In this document: in pieces, positions 24,220 to 32,802 of the stretch
Position numbering within the stretch: the stretch's first letter is position 1
Layout: each line of letters opens with the position of its first letter
From: an uncultured Croceitalea sp.
GTDB lineage: Bacteria; Bacteroidota; Bacteroidia; Flavobacteriales; Flavobacteriaceae
DNA: 34,522 nt
NCBI GenBank assembly: GCA_937926215.1
Contig: CALEYA010000010.1
Coordinates: 1 to 34,522 of the forward strand
Direction of reading: 5' to 3'
Program-made: the position numbers and the translations under genes
Notes under the pieces: generated by a model
Database searches by the model: none
Told to the model about the DNA's origin: nothing
The model's input: the letters and a program-made list of their open reading frames with translations, nothing else

Positions 24220-26761
24220 AATTCTTTATCAAAAATTTGTGCGTATTGGATACGCCCCCGTTTTCAATTTTATAAAAATAGAGTCCCGGGCTAAGGTTAT
24301 ATGGGGACAACAAAAGGTCCAATTCCTTTGTACGCCCTTGTTCCACGGTATCGTTAAAAACCTCGGCAATAATTCCACCTTGCGAGTTGATTAAGGTTAC
24401 GGTTGTAGGACCTGAGTATTGTGGCGTAAACGATAGCTTTGATCGTTCAAATTTACGCTGGGGATTGGGCCAGCTGCTAATTTCCGAACGCTCACCTTCC
24501 CCGGTAATCCCTTTGCCAAGCATATTGTCCTCAATAGGGCCAAGTTGTTGCTCTAAGGCTAAGGGTTCTTTTCCAAAGCGAGGTGTCCTTATACCAAAAC
24601 TAAGGGCAAAAGCGGTATTGACATCGGTTTCGTTCAGCCCCAGGGAACTGAAACCTTCCAATGAAAAGTAATTGTCCTTGGCAAAGTCCACGTCTATCGT
24701 ATTGCCATCACCGAATTCCCCACCTGCAAACAAATCCGTGCCAGAAGCAAAGGCAATCGGAAGTCCACCACTATCCATGATGGAAAAGTTGTCGTTTTCA
24801 ATAATCTCGGTGTGAAAATTTCCTAGAAAATGACCGATCTCGTGTGTAACGATATTACCCACGGTAGTGGCCACAAGGTCAATCTTGGTAGCACCTTCTG
24901 CTAGTGGTACAAAATTGATGCTGTTGGAGTTGTCCCCAAAAAATGGGTCCACTTCATTGCTGCTCAATAAGTCCAAAAGTACTACGGCGGTATCGTCTTG
25001 GCTAAAGTTACCTGGGTCAATAGCGTTGGCGATACCAATGGTTTCCAGTAAAAATTCGTTGATGGTCCCCCCAATAACTACATTACTGTATGGTATTCTT
25101 GACCGCTCTAAATATTGCGGATATAATTGGCCCAAATAAGGTACGCCGAAATCTGAGATGATCTCTACCTTTAGATTTGGGTTTATTTTTGACCTTTTAA
25201 GGTCTCTCTTAATATTTTCTTTAACCACATTGGTTATCTTGCGTGCAAGGGTTATAAGGTTTCGTTGCGTAGTTTCAATACCCCAAGCTTCTAAGAAATT
25301 TACCATTGGGGACAACGTCCTAGGCTCATCCAGCACTGGGTCTGGATCTACTTCAAACGGCACGCCAATGAAGGATCTAAGGGCGACATCAGCTCCGGTA
25401 AAATCCAAATAAATGACCTGTTTTTTAAATGCTTGTTTTTCTAAGCCAGGTCTGGAAACTACTGCTTCAATATCATATTCGCCAATAGAACCAAGTACAT
25501 TAAACGTATAATTACCATCCTTAGGTGCAGTATAGTAAAAGGCCAAATCACCCGAAAATGGTAATGGGGATTCTTCTACGGCCGGTATACCGGGAGCCGT
25601 AATCGTACCTATGCCAAGCTTACCTTCAGGGCCATACAATTCCGTAACCAGGGCACCGCCTGTGGTGGCCAGTCCAAAGACATCCCCTTTTTTAAGGTTC
25701 ATGGAATAAAAATCGATATCTACTTTTCCAGCAAGGCTAAATTCAAAATCATAACTTCCTTCTGCAGTAGGCGTTGGTCTAAAGTTCGAAGGTTCAAAAG
25801 GATCTGTTACAAAAGTCTCTTCCCCAAAGAAGTCGTCAAATTCAATATAAGACGAAACGTCTGCAATTGCGATGTAATAAATCTCGTCTATAGGAGCCGT
25901 AAAAATGACATCATTGCTTGCATCACCGGAAACAATCGCTAACACGGGAAATAGATTGGCATCGTCAAAAATTACAATTGCAGGGGAGAATTCTGCATTG
26001 TCACTAGTGGAGGTTGTTTTTATCCGTATACTTTGTCCGGCAAGCAGTGCTATTTGATAGTAATCGTGATCACCAAAACCGCTACCATCCAATCTATTGG
26101 CCCCATCACCTATGATGGCCGACCCGGAAATGGTTTGAAAATCTTCAGTAAACACAATGGGCGTGGTGTTGAAAATATCACCATTATCGGCATCATCCGC
26201 CTCTACCAGTTGTCCGAAGTCTACTACCGGAAAGTTGTCCGTAGAAACACTGTTCAAGGCCCCTTTCACCATTAACTTGGATTGCTGACCTCTGCCGCTA
26301 CCAAAATTTTTGATGGCTTGGGCTGTAGCGATTTCCCCATTGGCATCTTGGAACTCTTGTTCGTTTTCTTGTAGGGTAATCGCTTGGTCGTTGTTATTAG
26401 TATTGGCATACCGGCGACGTTTTACCTCTTTAAGGTAGTTGCTCCAAGATTTGTAATTCCCCTTTTTTGGGGAGTTGCTTAAGAAAGGATTGGGTCCTTT
26501 GGGCATTACCATTTTTTCTTTTAAGCTAGACTTGGTTCCAACGCGGTCTTTTGCCGTTCGAACCCTTGCGTTGGGAATGGAGGTTAAGTTTCGTTTCGTT
26601 TTTGCGTTACCATTATCAGACGCTTGGTCATAATCTTGAAGTTGTTGGTAACGGGCCATTGTTTTTTGAGCATTGGTCTTTTGTGCAAATAGCTGACTTG
26701 ATACCGCTAAAAAAAACAGCGTAAAAAGCCATGCAGTTTGGTGGGGTAGTTTTCTTCTCAT
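24218..26761 (-). CDS. Secreted metzincin-type metalloprotease with PPC-like domains and T9SS sorting signal
   Basis: An 847-residue exported protein. MRRKLPHQTAWLFTLFF to QLFAQ is a signal peptide. A basic low-complexity stretch (to about 130) is followed by two PPC-like beta domains (about 210-305 and 335-435). The protease domain has HEIGHFLGNFHT, an exact HExxHxxGxxH zinc site with His640, His644 and His650 and catalytic Glu641, and a Met-turn SIMDSGG (Met662). The last ~75 residues are a T9SS type A sorting domain (SSWPNPQ to LSPGLYFYKIENG). It probably digests protein outside the cell or at the surface. ATG 26761 is used; earlier in-frame codons lie in the leader. A two-part promoter stands at 26837-26865. 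Confidence 0.88.
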   Translation of the reverse strand: MRRKLPHQTAWLFTLFFLAVSSQLFAQKTNAQKTMARYQQLQDYDQASDNGNAKTKRNLTSIPNARVRTAKDRVGTKSSLKEKMVMPKGPNPFLSNSPKKGNYKSWSNYLKEVKRRRYANTNNNDQAITLQENEQEFQDANGEIATAQAIKNFGSGRGQQSKLMVKGALNSVSTDNFPVVDFGQLVEADDADNGDIFNTTPIVFTEDFQTISGSAIIGDGANRLDGSGFGDHDYYQIALLAGQSIRIKTTSTSDNAEFSPAIVIFDDANLFPVLAIVSGDASNDVIFTAPIDEIYYIAIADVSSYIEFDDFFGEETFVTDPFEPSNFRPTPTAEGSYDFEFSLAGKVDIDFYSMNLKKGDVFGLATTGGALVTELYGPEGKLGIGTITAPGIPAVEESPLPFSGDLAFYYTAPKDGNYTFNVLGSIGEYDIEAVVSRPGLEKQAFKKQVIYLDFTGADVALRSFIGVPFEVDPDPVLDEPRTLSPMVNFLEAWGIETTQRNLITLARKITNVVKENIKRDLKRSKINPNLKVEIISDFGVPYLGQLYPQYLERSRIPYSNVVIGGTINEFLLETIGIANAIDPGNFSQDDTAVVLLDLLSSNEVDPFFGDNSNSINFVPLAEGATKIDLVATTVGNIVTHEIGHFLGNFHTEIIENDNFSIMDSGGLPIAFASGTDLFAGGEFGDGNTIDVDFAKDNYFSLEGFSSLGLNETDVNTAFALSFGIRTPRFGKEPLALEQQLGPIEDNMLGKGITGEGERSEISSWPNPQRKFERSKLSFTPQYSGPTTVTLINSQGGIIAEVFNDTVEQGRTKELDLLLSPYNLSPGLYFYKIENGGVSNTHKFLIKN

Positions 26762-26836
26762 AATTTTTTGGTATTTATATTTATAAATCGAAAGCAAAAC
26801 ACTTTGAACCTTATTCAGGTATTTTACTTCTGGGGC

Positions 26837-26865
26837 CAAAACTAAATTTTAAGAAGAAAAAGCAA
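26837..26865 (-). promoter_or_regulatory. Probable promoter of the metzincin gene
   Basis: On the minus strand TTG (26863-26865) and TAGTTTTG (26837-26844, an exact -7 box) are 18 bp apart, the best two-element Bacteroidota promoter in this window. It gives a leader of about 70 nt ahead of the ATG at 26761. Confidence 0.6.
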
Positions 26866-27181
26866 TAATTATTGGGGTAACAAAAGGTTAACAGTGGTAA
26901 AATTATATTTTAAGTAATTGATTGTTAGTTCTTTGTATTGAAACAAGCATTTAAGTTACATTGCCCATAAAAGTAGAAGAATGGTAATTTGACGGCACTA
27001 AGGTGTATCAATGTTATTTGTTTTAGTCGTTGCCGTATTATGTGTCTGTGCTAAAAGTGATGGGATTTGATTGGAAATCAGCCTAAGAAAATAGCTCCTA
27101 CCATTCGGAAGCAAAAGAAAGATGAGAGCGGCATAATTGGACCGCAAAATGAGATGTATGTTACTAAGGAAGGCTATGATG
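26866..27181. other. A/T-rich gap with a possible gene remnant
   Basis: No complete gene is seen between the metzincin promoter and the end of the receiver gene. On the plus strand at 27011-27070 an ATG opens MLFVLVVAVLCVCAKSDGI, a signal-peptide-like sequence, then a stop. From 27061, one frame over, about 47 codons stay open to the TAG at 27202-27204 (including PTIRKQKKDESGIIGPQN). A single indel would join them into a small lipoprotein-like product. No family is recognised. Confidence 0.3.
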
Positions 27182-27553
27182 CTAAGCTACTTGCTTACCG
27201 ATAGTTTTTATGGCTTTGGTCACAGCTTCACCAAAAGATACTCTTGGAATAGGTTTTAATAAAAAATCAACTGCACCATATTCCCAAGCGGGCCCTTCAA
27301 ATTTGGACCAGGTAGAATTCAAGATAACCGCAGCATTGATTTCTATGAGGTCCAAGAGTTCAAACGCATCCACATCTTCCATAAGGATGTCCAGCAATAC
27401 GATATCTACTTTGTTGTCATAAATCGCTTTGATACCTTCATAGGGATTGGCATAGGAGCCAACTAATTCCAGCTGCGGGTGGGTTTGCACCAAAAAGGAA
27501 GTTGCCAATTTTTGGATAGAAGAATCGTCGATTACGATAGTCTTGTATTTCAT
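27182..27553 (-). CDS. Lone CheY-like receiver protein
   Basis: A 123-residue receiver domain: VIDDSS (7-12) supplies one acidic pair, Asp55 in VLLDILMED is the phosphoacceptor, Ser80/Thr81 the switch position and Lys100 in FLLKPIP the conserved lysine. The DxxMPxxDG consensus is altered: the usual Pro after Met is Glu (LMED). No output domain or kinase gene is adjacent. It could relay signal to a diffusible partner. A -7 box (27579-27586) lies 25 bp upstream of the ATG. It is distinct from the receiver gene at 10173. Confidence 0.85.
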   Translation of the reverse strand: MKYKTIVIDDSSIQKLATSFLVQTHPQLELVGSYANPYEGIKAIYDNKVDIVLLDILMEDVDAFELLDLIEINAAVILNSTWSKFEGPAWEYGAVDFLLKPIPRVSFGEAVTKAIKTIGKQVA

Positions 27554-27578
27554 CTTATGTAGGTAAAATTTGGTTAAA

Positions 27579-27586
27579 CAAACTTA
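27579..27586 (-). promoter_or_regulatory. Probable -7 promoter box of the lone receiver gene
   Basis: The minus strand reads TAAGTTTG, an exact TAnnTTTG match, 25 bp ahead of the ATG at 27553. No -33 TTG is found at normal spacing. Confidence 0.45.
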
Positions 27587-27833
27587 CGTTCATTTTACAG
27601 GATTCCGGTAGCTATGGGGTTGAATTGACTTTTTTTTCGTTGAAGAACGTTTTGGCCATAACCAATAACATTGCTTTAAATCAGAAATGGATGCAGGTTG
27701 GCTAACAAAATTTTAATTCCCCAAGCTATTTTTCGGTTGGCGGCATGCCATTGGTTAGGCTTAAAATGGATACTAATATGCTAAAAGGAGTGGGTAACGT
27801 ATATCCTTGTATTACATTTATAGTAGTAATCAC

Positions 27834-28511
27834 ATGGACTGGCATATGTTATCATTCTTAAAAAACCTATTTCAGACAAACACCGATGAAGGTTTTACAA
27901 AGACCCAAATGACCTTGGAGCGGGTTGGGATAAAGAACTATTTCTGTGGTATTGGACAATGCCGCATCGATAAGAACGAAATCGAAATTAAGGGCTATCC
28001 CTTTAAACCTTCGTTGGCCTATCCGTCCGTATGTTTGTCACCACAAGACATTCAAGCGGTTACCGTAGATTTTGGTCCCTGTGAACTTTACGTTAAAAAT
28101 GATATTCTTTTGGTATCAGCAGAAAAGAGAAAATTGCTTACTGATTTTGCGGAAAGACACCATATCCTAAGAGTTCCGCATAATTTTAATTGGGAATGGC
28201 TATTGGAGCCTTATTTGGATACGGAGTTTACCAAGGAGAATGAGATCTTGTTGGCGCAACGACTAGCCGAAAATGGGATAAATCAAGTGGCGGTAGTTGC
28301 TATTCGCAAGGAGGTGGGCAAAGAAATGTATAAGTACAATTTTGACACGATGTTATGGGAATGGTGTAGTCTGGGATTGAGGGATGTATTGTCCGCCATG
28401 CGGGTAAAATATGGTAAAGAAAAATTCAGGGATTTTTATTGGCGTGCAATTGCGATTGCAAAACGTACCCAAGCAGATCCAAGGCATGATGTTATGGCTT
28501 CTGTTTCCTGA
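27834..28511 (+). CDS. Unrecognised protein, possibly PH-like at its centre
   Basis: A 225-residue soluble protein with no signal peptide, no clear membrane segment and no known motif. The middle (YPSVCLSPQDIQAVTVDFGP to VSAEKRKLLTDFAERHHI) alternates strands and a helix in a PH-like pattern (inference). The C-terminal third is helical (GLRDVLSAMRVKYGKEKFRDFYW). Four cysteines occur in the first half of the protein but do not form a CxxC pair. A TTG at 27807 could extend it, but the ATG at 27834 (or 27846) is likelier; TATCCTTG at 27802-27809 is one base off a -7 box. It lies 26 bp from the end of the convergent M20 gene and downstream of the divergent receiver gene. Function unknown. Confidence 0.7.
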   Translation: MDWHMLSFLKNLFQTNTDEGFTKTQMTLERVGIKNYFCGIGQCRIDKNEIEIKGYPFKPSLAYPSVCLSPQDIQAVTVDFGPCELYVKNDILLVSAEKRKLLTDFAERHHILRVPHNFNWEWLLEPYLDTEFTKENEILLAQRLAENGINQVAVVAIRKEVGKEMYKYNFDTMLWEWCSLGLRDVLSAMRVKYGKEKFRDFYWRAIAIAKRTQADPRHDVMASVS

Positions 28512-28537
28512 CTTTTCCCAACAATTACCTAAATAAA

Positions 28538-30034
28538 TCAAGGTAGTTTGGTGCTTAAAAGCGTATAGAAGGTCTGTATTCCGTACGCAATTTGGCCAAC
28601 GCGGAGATTCTCATTAGGGCTGTGCTGGTTATTGTCCGGGTTTACCATGGGAACTATAAAGGCGGGAATTTGCAGCTCGTTGATAAAAGGGGCAATAGGG
28701 ACGGTACCACCCATAATCCGTATTTGTACCACATCTTCATTAAAAGCTTGCCTCATGGTACTGACCAAGAAATCCCCATAGGAATTGCCAAGGTCGGTCC
28801 TAAAAGCATCCGTAACACTGCCTTCCGTAACCGTAATCAGTTTATCAAAAGCCATGCGTTCTTCTTGGGTAGGGATATGGTCCAACACCTTAAAACCTTG
28901 CTTTTCAATATGGTTTTTTACTAATTTTTTCAATCGATTGCCGTCAGATTCCGGAACCAAGCGTAGGTCCAATTCTGCCGTAGCGGTGGCGGGTACTATG
29001 GTACGCGCTTTTTTGCCTACCCATCCAGAACCAAGCCCCCTAATATTCAAACTGGGATATTGCAGGGCTTCTTGATAAAATCCCCCCACTTTTTCTGGCG
29101 ATTTAAAAGCCAAACGTTCGGAAATGGCTTTCGCATCATCGGGGACACTTTTGAGTACCTCTGTTACGTCTTCGTTCAAAGTGATTCCATCATAATACCC
29201 CGGAATTAGGACTTTTCCATCGGAATCCTTCATACTGGCCAGCAATTGCGCCAATTGGAATCCGGGATTTGGCGCATAGTTGCCATAATGACCACTATGC
29301 TGTGGTTTTATGGGGCCATGGGTAGTTAAGGACATGGTCGTTATACCGCGACAGCCGTAAACGACGGTCGGTTTTCCAGAGGGATGTACCGGTCCGTCCG
29401 TAATGATCAAAAAATCCGCTTGCAACAACTCCCGATACTGCTTTACGGCATCCGGTAAAGGCTTGCTACTCTTTTCTTCTTCGCCATCCAAAATTACCTT
29501 AATGTTAAAAGGGAGTTGCTTTCCTTCTTTTTGTAGCAGGTCTATGGCATTCAAAAACATGACGATAGGTCCTTTATCATCCGATGTAGACCGACCAAAA
29601 ATGCGGTAATCATAGTTGATGTCCGTATCCAATTCGTCAAAAGAAATGGTTTCAAAGCCATTGTCCACTGGTTTTTTCAAGACCATTTTATAAGGGCTTT
29701 CTTGGTCCCATCTGCTGGGGTCCACAGATTGTCCATCAAAATGCATGTACAATAAAACCGTAGGTTTACCATCCTCCATAGGCAGGGCCGCAAAGAAGAG
29801 CGGATGGTTGGCGGTTTCCAATTCCGTGGTATTGAAACCACGGGCGTTGAATTTCTTTTTTAACCAAATGAGATTGTCCGTAATATGGTCTGCTACCAAA
29901 GCATCATTGGGTATGGCTATAAACTCCTTAAGTTCATCTATACTGTGCCTTACTTTGGATTTTAGCAATGTAGCATCTTGTGCCACAGTAACATGGATGG
30001 TAAGCAGAAGAATTGCAATGCAAATACGTTTCAT
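28538..30034 (-). CDS. Exported M20-family dipeptidase/metallopeptidase
   Basis: A 498-residue protein with a signal peptide (MKRICIAILLLTIHVTVAQ). Metal-site residues typical of M20 peptidases are present: His98 and Asp100 in YMHFDGQ, Asp152/153 in GRSTSDDKGPI, and catalytic Glu185/Glu186 in LDGEEEKSS; HSPNENLRVG near the end supplies the last His. The family cleaves dipeptides and similar amide bonds using two zinc ions. Location is periplasmic by inference. Length matches carnosinase-like members. TATCTTTC upstream is one base off the -7 box. It lies downstream of trpA, but a 140-bp gap suggests a separate unit. Confidence 0.9.
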   Translation of the reverse strand: MKRICIAILLLTIHVTVAQDATLLKSKVRHSIDELKEFIAIPNDALVADHITDNLIWLKKKFNARGFNTTELETANHPLFFAALPMEDGKPTVLLYMHFDGQSVDPSRWDQESPYKMVLKKPVDNGFETISFDELDTDINYDYRIFGRSTSDDKGPIVMFLNAIDLLQKEGKQLPFNIKVILDGEEEKSSKPLPDAVKQYRELLQADFLIITDGPVHPSGKPTVVYGCRGITTMSLTTHGPIKPQHSGHYGNYAPNPGFQLAQLLASMKDSDGKVLIPGYYDGITLNEDVTEVLKSVPDDAKAISERLAFKSPEKVGGFYQEALQYPSLNIRGLGSGWVGKKARTIVPATATAELDLRLVPESDGNRLKKLVKNHIEKQGFKVLDHIPTQEERMAFDKLITVTEGSVTDAFRTDLGNSYGDFLVSTMRQAFNEDVVQIRIMGGTVPIAPFINELQIPAFIVPMVNPDNNQHSPNENLRVGQIAYGIQTFYTLLSTKLP

Positions 30035-30177
30035 AGGGACCCTAGGTTTGATAGGGGAAAGATAACTATTTGCAATTTAAATTACTCCTAAAAATGGTGA
30101 CCAAAGGCTATCATAGGTAGGTAAGCGCAGATTACCATGCAATACAAAGGTCTGTCATGCTGCGCCCCTCTTTTTCT

Positions 30178-30954
30178 TTAGCGTATGCTTTTTATAAAAT
30201 TGGAAATCCCGGCTATTCCCTCAGAAGTCAAATGTTTGATAAAAGCGGAACCGATGATGGCCCCCTTGGCTTTTTTAGTCGCCTGTTGGAACGTTTCGGA
30301 ATCCTTGATTCCAAAACCAACTATTTGGGGGTTTTTAAGTTTTAGTGAAGCAATCCGCTCAAAGTAATTTTCTTGTTCATTACCAAACCCGGATTTTGAA
30401 CCGGTAACACTTGCAGAACTTACCATATAAATAAAACCGTTGGAGGCGGCATCTATTTCCCGTATACGTTCCTCGCTGGTTTGTGGTGTAATGAGAAAGA
30501 TATTGATTAGGCCGTACTTTTTAAAAATCGCCTCATAATCCGCTTGGTAGACATCCAAAGGTAGGTCTGGCATAATGATGCCGTCAATGCCAATTTCATG
30601 GCATTTTTTGCAAAAGGCTTCTACGCCATATTGGAGCATGGGGTTAAAATATCCCATAACTATAAGCGGTATGTTTACCGTTTTTCTAATATCCTGCAAT
30701 TGTCCAAACAATAGTTCAGTAGTCATCCCATTTTTTAGGGCTGCGGTAGAACTTTCCTGTATGGTTGGCCCATCTGCCAGGGGGTCACTAAAGGGCAAGC
30801 CAATCTCAATCATATCCACGCCATGGTTTTCCAATTCTTGGATAATGGTCACCGTATCATCCAGCTTTGGATAGCCCGCCGTAAAATAGATGGAGAGCAG
30901 TTTTTTATCTTCTTGGAGTTTCTGTGTTATTCTGTTCATTTTTTCAGTAGTCAT
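30178..30954 (-). CDS. trpA: Tryptophan synthase alpha chain
   Basis: A 258-residue TIM-barrel enzyme that splits indole-3-glycerol phosphate to indole and glyceraldehyde 3-phosphate, passing indole to TrpB. Conserved blocks: MIEIGLPFSDPLADGPTIQ with catalytic Glu, GIIMPDLPLD with catalytic Asp, and VGFGIKDSE near the phosphate site. Length is normal. Starts MTTEKMNRI at 30954 and MNRITQ at 30939 are both ATG. It lies 56 bp after trpB, across a low-complexity spacer, and is the last gene of the trp run. No clear minus-strand terminator follows. Confidence 0.96.
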   Translation of the reverse strand: MTTEKMNRITQKLQEDKKLLSIYFTAGYPKLDDTVTIIQELENHGVDMIEIGLPFSDPLADGPTIQESSTAALKNGMTTELLFGQLQDIRKTVNIPLIVMGYFNPMLQYGVEAFCKKCHEIGIDGIIMPDLPLDVYQADYEAIFKKYGLINIFLITPQTSEERIREIDAASNGFIYMVSSASVTGSKSGFGNEQENYFERIASLKLKNPQIVGFGIKDSETFQQATKKAKGAIIGSAFIKHLTSEGIAGISNFIKSIR

Positions 30955-31010
30955 TAGTCAGTTCTGCGGTTTTTGCGTCCAATCAAAGTCTAGTGTCTTA
31001 AGTCTTACGG
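30955..31010 (-). repeat. Low-complexity spacer within the trp operon, between trpB and trpA
   Basis: The transcribed strand has the near-repeated words AAGACTTAAGACACTAGACT. The spacer is short (56 bp), carries no gene, and resembles in style the longer spacer between trpD and trpC. Confidence 0.35.
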
Positions 31011-32192
31011 CTATAATTTAAAATAATCAATATAGTTCTGTAAATCCTTGTCCCCACGGCCAGATAAACTAATGACCACCACATCTTCTGGCTTAAATGT
31101 TTTATGCTGAAAAATGGCAAAAGCATGGCCGGTCTCTATCGCCGGGATGATACCTTCTAGCTGGGTCAGTTCCAGACCGGCGGTCATGGCCTCATCATCG
31201 GTAGCGGAATAAAACTCCGCCCGCCCGGATGTGAACAAATGGCTGTGCATGGGTCCCACACCAGGATAGTCCAAGCCCGCGGATATGGAGTATGGCTCCG
31301 TAATCTGTCCGTCCGTAGTTTGCATCAACATGGTTTTACAACCGTGGATGATACCAACTTTACCCAAGGCGGAAGTTGCGGCACTTTCTCCGGTATCCAC
31401 ACCTTTTCCCGCAGCTTCCACGGCAATGATACCCACTTCCGGTTCATCTAAAAAATGATGGTAAGTACCGGCGGCGTTACTGCCCCCACCAATACAGGCA
31501 ACCACATAGTCCGGGTTTTCACGACCTTCCTTTTCTTTGAGCTGCCATTTGATTTCCTCAGAAATAACCGATTGGAATCGGGTAACCATATCTGGATAAG
31601 GGTGTGGCCCAATAGCAGAACCAATGATATAATGGGTGTCCACGGGATTGTTGATCCAATCGCGTATGGCTTCGTTGGTAGCGTCCTTTAAAGTCCTGCT
31701 CCCGGATAAGGCCGGTCTAACTTCCGCACCCAACATTTTCATACGTGCCACATTAGGCGCCTGTCGCGCAATATCGATTTCCCCCATATAAACGATACAT
31801 TCCAAGCCCATGAGCGCGCAGACCGTTGCAGTTGCCACACCATGTTGTCCGGCACCGGTTTCAGCAATAATCCGGGTTTTTCCCAGTTTCTGAGCCATCA
31901 ATATCTGGCCAATGGTATTGTTTACCTTATGCGCTCCGGTATGGTTAAGGTCTTCCCGCTTAAGATACACTTTGGTGTTGTGCTTTTCAGAAAGGCGTTT
32001 GGCATAGTAGAGCGGCGATGGCCGGCCCACATAATCTTTTAAAAGTTGATGGAACTCCTCTTGAAAGGAGGCCTCATACATTATATCCAAATATTTCTGG
32101 CGGAGCTCCTCCACGTTGGGGTAGAGCATCTCTGGGATAAAGGCTCCCCCAAATTCCCCATAATATCCTTTTTCGTTAGCGTGATAGTTCAT
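31011..32192 (-). CDS. trpB: Tryptophan synthase beta chain
   Basis: A 393-residue PLP enzyme that joins indole and serine to tryptophan. The Schiff-base lysine is Lys89 in LNHTGAHKVNN; the phosphate loop is GGGSNAAGTYH, and GRGDKD stands near the C-terminus. Length is normal for the TrpB1 type, which works in complex with TrpA. Its start overlaps the end of trpF by 17 bp, indicating coupled translation. Confidence 0.97.
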   Translation of the reverse strand: MNYHANEKGYYGEFGGAFIPEMLYPNVEELRQKYLDIMYEASFQEEFHQLLKDYVGRPSPLYYAKRLSEKHNTKVYLKREDLNHTGAHKVNNTIGQILMAQKLGKTRIIAETGAGQHGVATATVCALMGLECIVYMGEIDIARQAPNVARMKMLGAEVRPALSGSRTLKDATNEAIRDWINNPVDTHYIIGSAIGPHPYPDMVTRFQSVISEEIKWQLKEKEGRENPDYVVACIGGGSNAAGTYHHFLDEPEVGIIAVEAAGKGVDTGESAATSALGKVGIIHGCKTMLMQTTDGQITEPYSISAGLDYPGVGPMHSHLFTSGRAEFYSATDDEAMTAGLELTQLEGIIPAIETGHAFAIFQHKTFKPEDVVVISLSGRGDKDLQNYIDYFKL

Positions 32193-32802
32193 TATCCACT
32201 CTTTTTTTAAATTCTTGTAATTGTTCTATGTTCTTTAAACCGGGTTGCATCTCAAACCTACTATTTACATCAATGGCATAACAGTATTTGGATTCTGGGC
32301 GGTACAAAAATGTTAGGATTTCATCTATATTTTCCAAGCCTATTCCCCCACTTAAAAAGAAGGGCTTTGTAGAAGGATAATCTTCTAAGACTTCCCAGTT
32401 AAACGTATAGCCATTTCCACCTGGAAGTTTTCCCTTGGTATCAAATAAATAAAAATCACAAACCTCTTCATAGGGTGCCAGTACCGAAAAGTCAAACTCC
32501 TCATCCACCCCAAAAACTTTAATTACCTTTATCCCTACGGCTTGTATCTTTTTGCATAATTCCGGGGATTCCTGTCCATGTAGCTGCACCAATTTCAGCC
32601 CGTATTTGGCTACCTTGGCCAAAATATCTTCGATACCTGCATTAACAAATACCCCCACTTTTTTTATTTTGTTGGAAATAGAGGGCATTACGCCACTGAC
32701 AAAGCGTGGCGACTTTTCCCAAAAAATCAACCCCATATACTCTGGACCCAAAGTGGCCACTTCATCGGGATTCATTTTCATACCACAGACTTTCAACTTC
32801 AT
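32176..32802 (-). CDS. trpF: Phosphoribosylanthranilate isomerase
   Basis: A 208-residue TIM-barrel enzyme catalysing the Amadori rearrangement of phosphoribosylanthranilate. KVCGMK at residues 4-9 carries the catalytic Cys, followed by GLIFWEKSPRFV, LVQLHGQE and VFGVD; the Asp of LFDTKG is the catalytic acid, and SGGIGLENI plus AIDVNSRFE form the phosphate site and end. Length is normal. The start ATG overlaps the trpC stop (ATGA, 4 bp), and the end overlaps trpB by 17 bp. Confidence 0.95.
   Translation of the reverse strand: MKLKVCGMKMNPDEVATLGPEYMGLIFWEKSPRFVSGVMPSISNKIKKVGVFVNAGIEDILAKVAKYGLKLVQLHGQESPELCKKIQAVGIKVIKVFGVDEEFDFSVLAPYEEVCDFYLFDTKGKLPGGNGYTFNWEVLEDYPSTKPFFLSGGIGLENIDEILTFLYRPESKYCYAIDVNSRFEMQPGLKNIEQLQEFKKRVDNELSR

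Noticed and set aside
30125-30178. Hairpin (GCGCAG/CTGCGC with inner CATG pairs) followed by a T-run, considered as trp terminator
   Set aside because: The T-run is on the plus strand, while trp is transcribed on the minus strand, and no plus-strand gene ends here.
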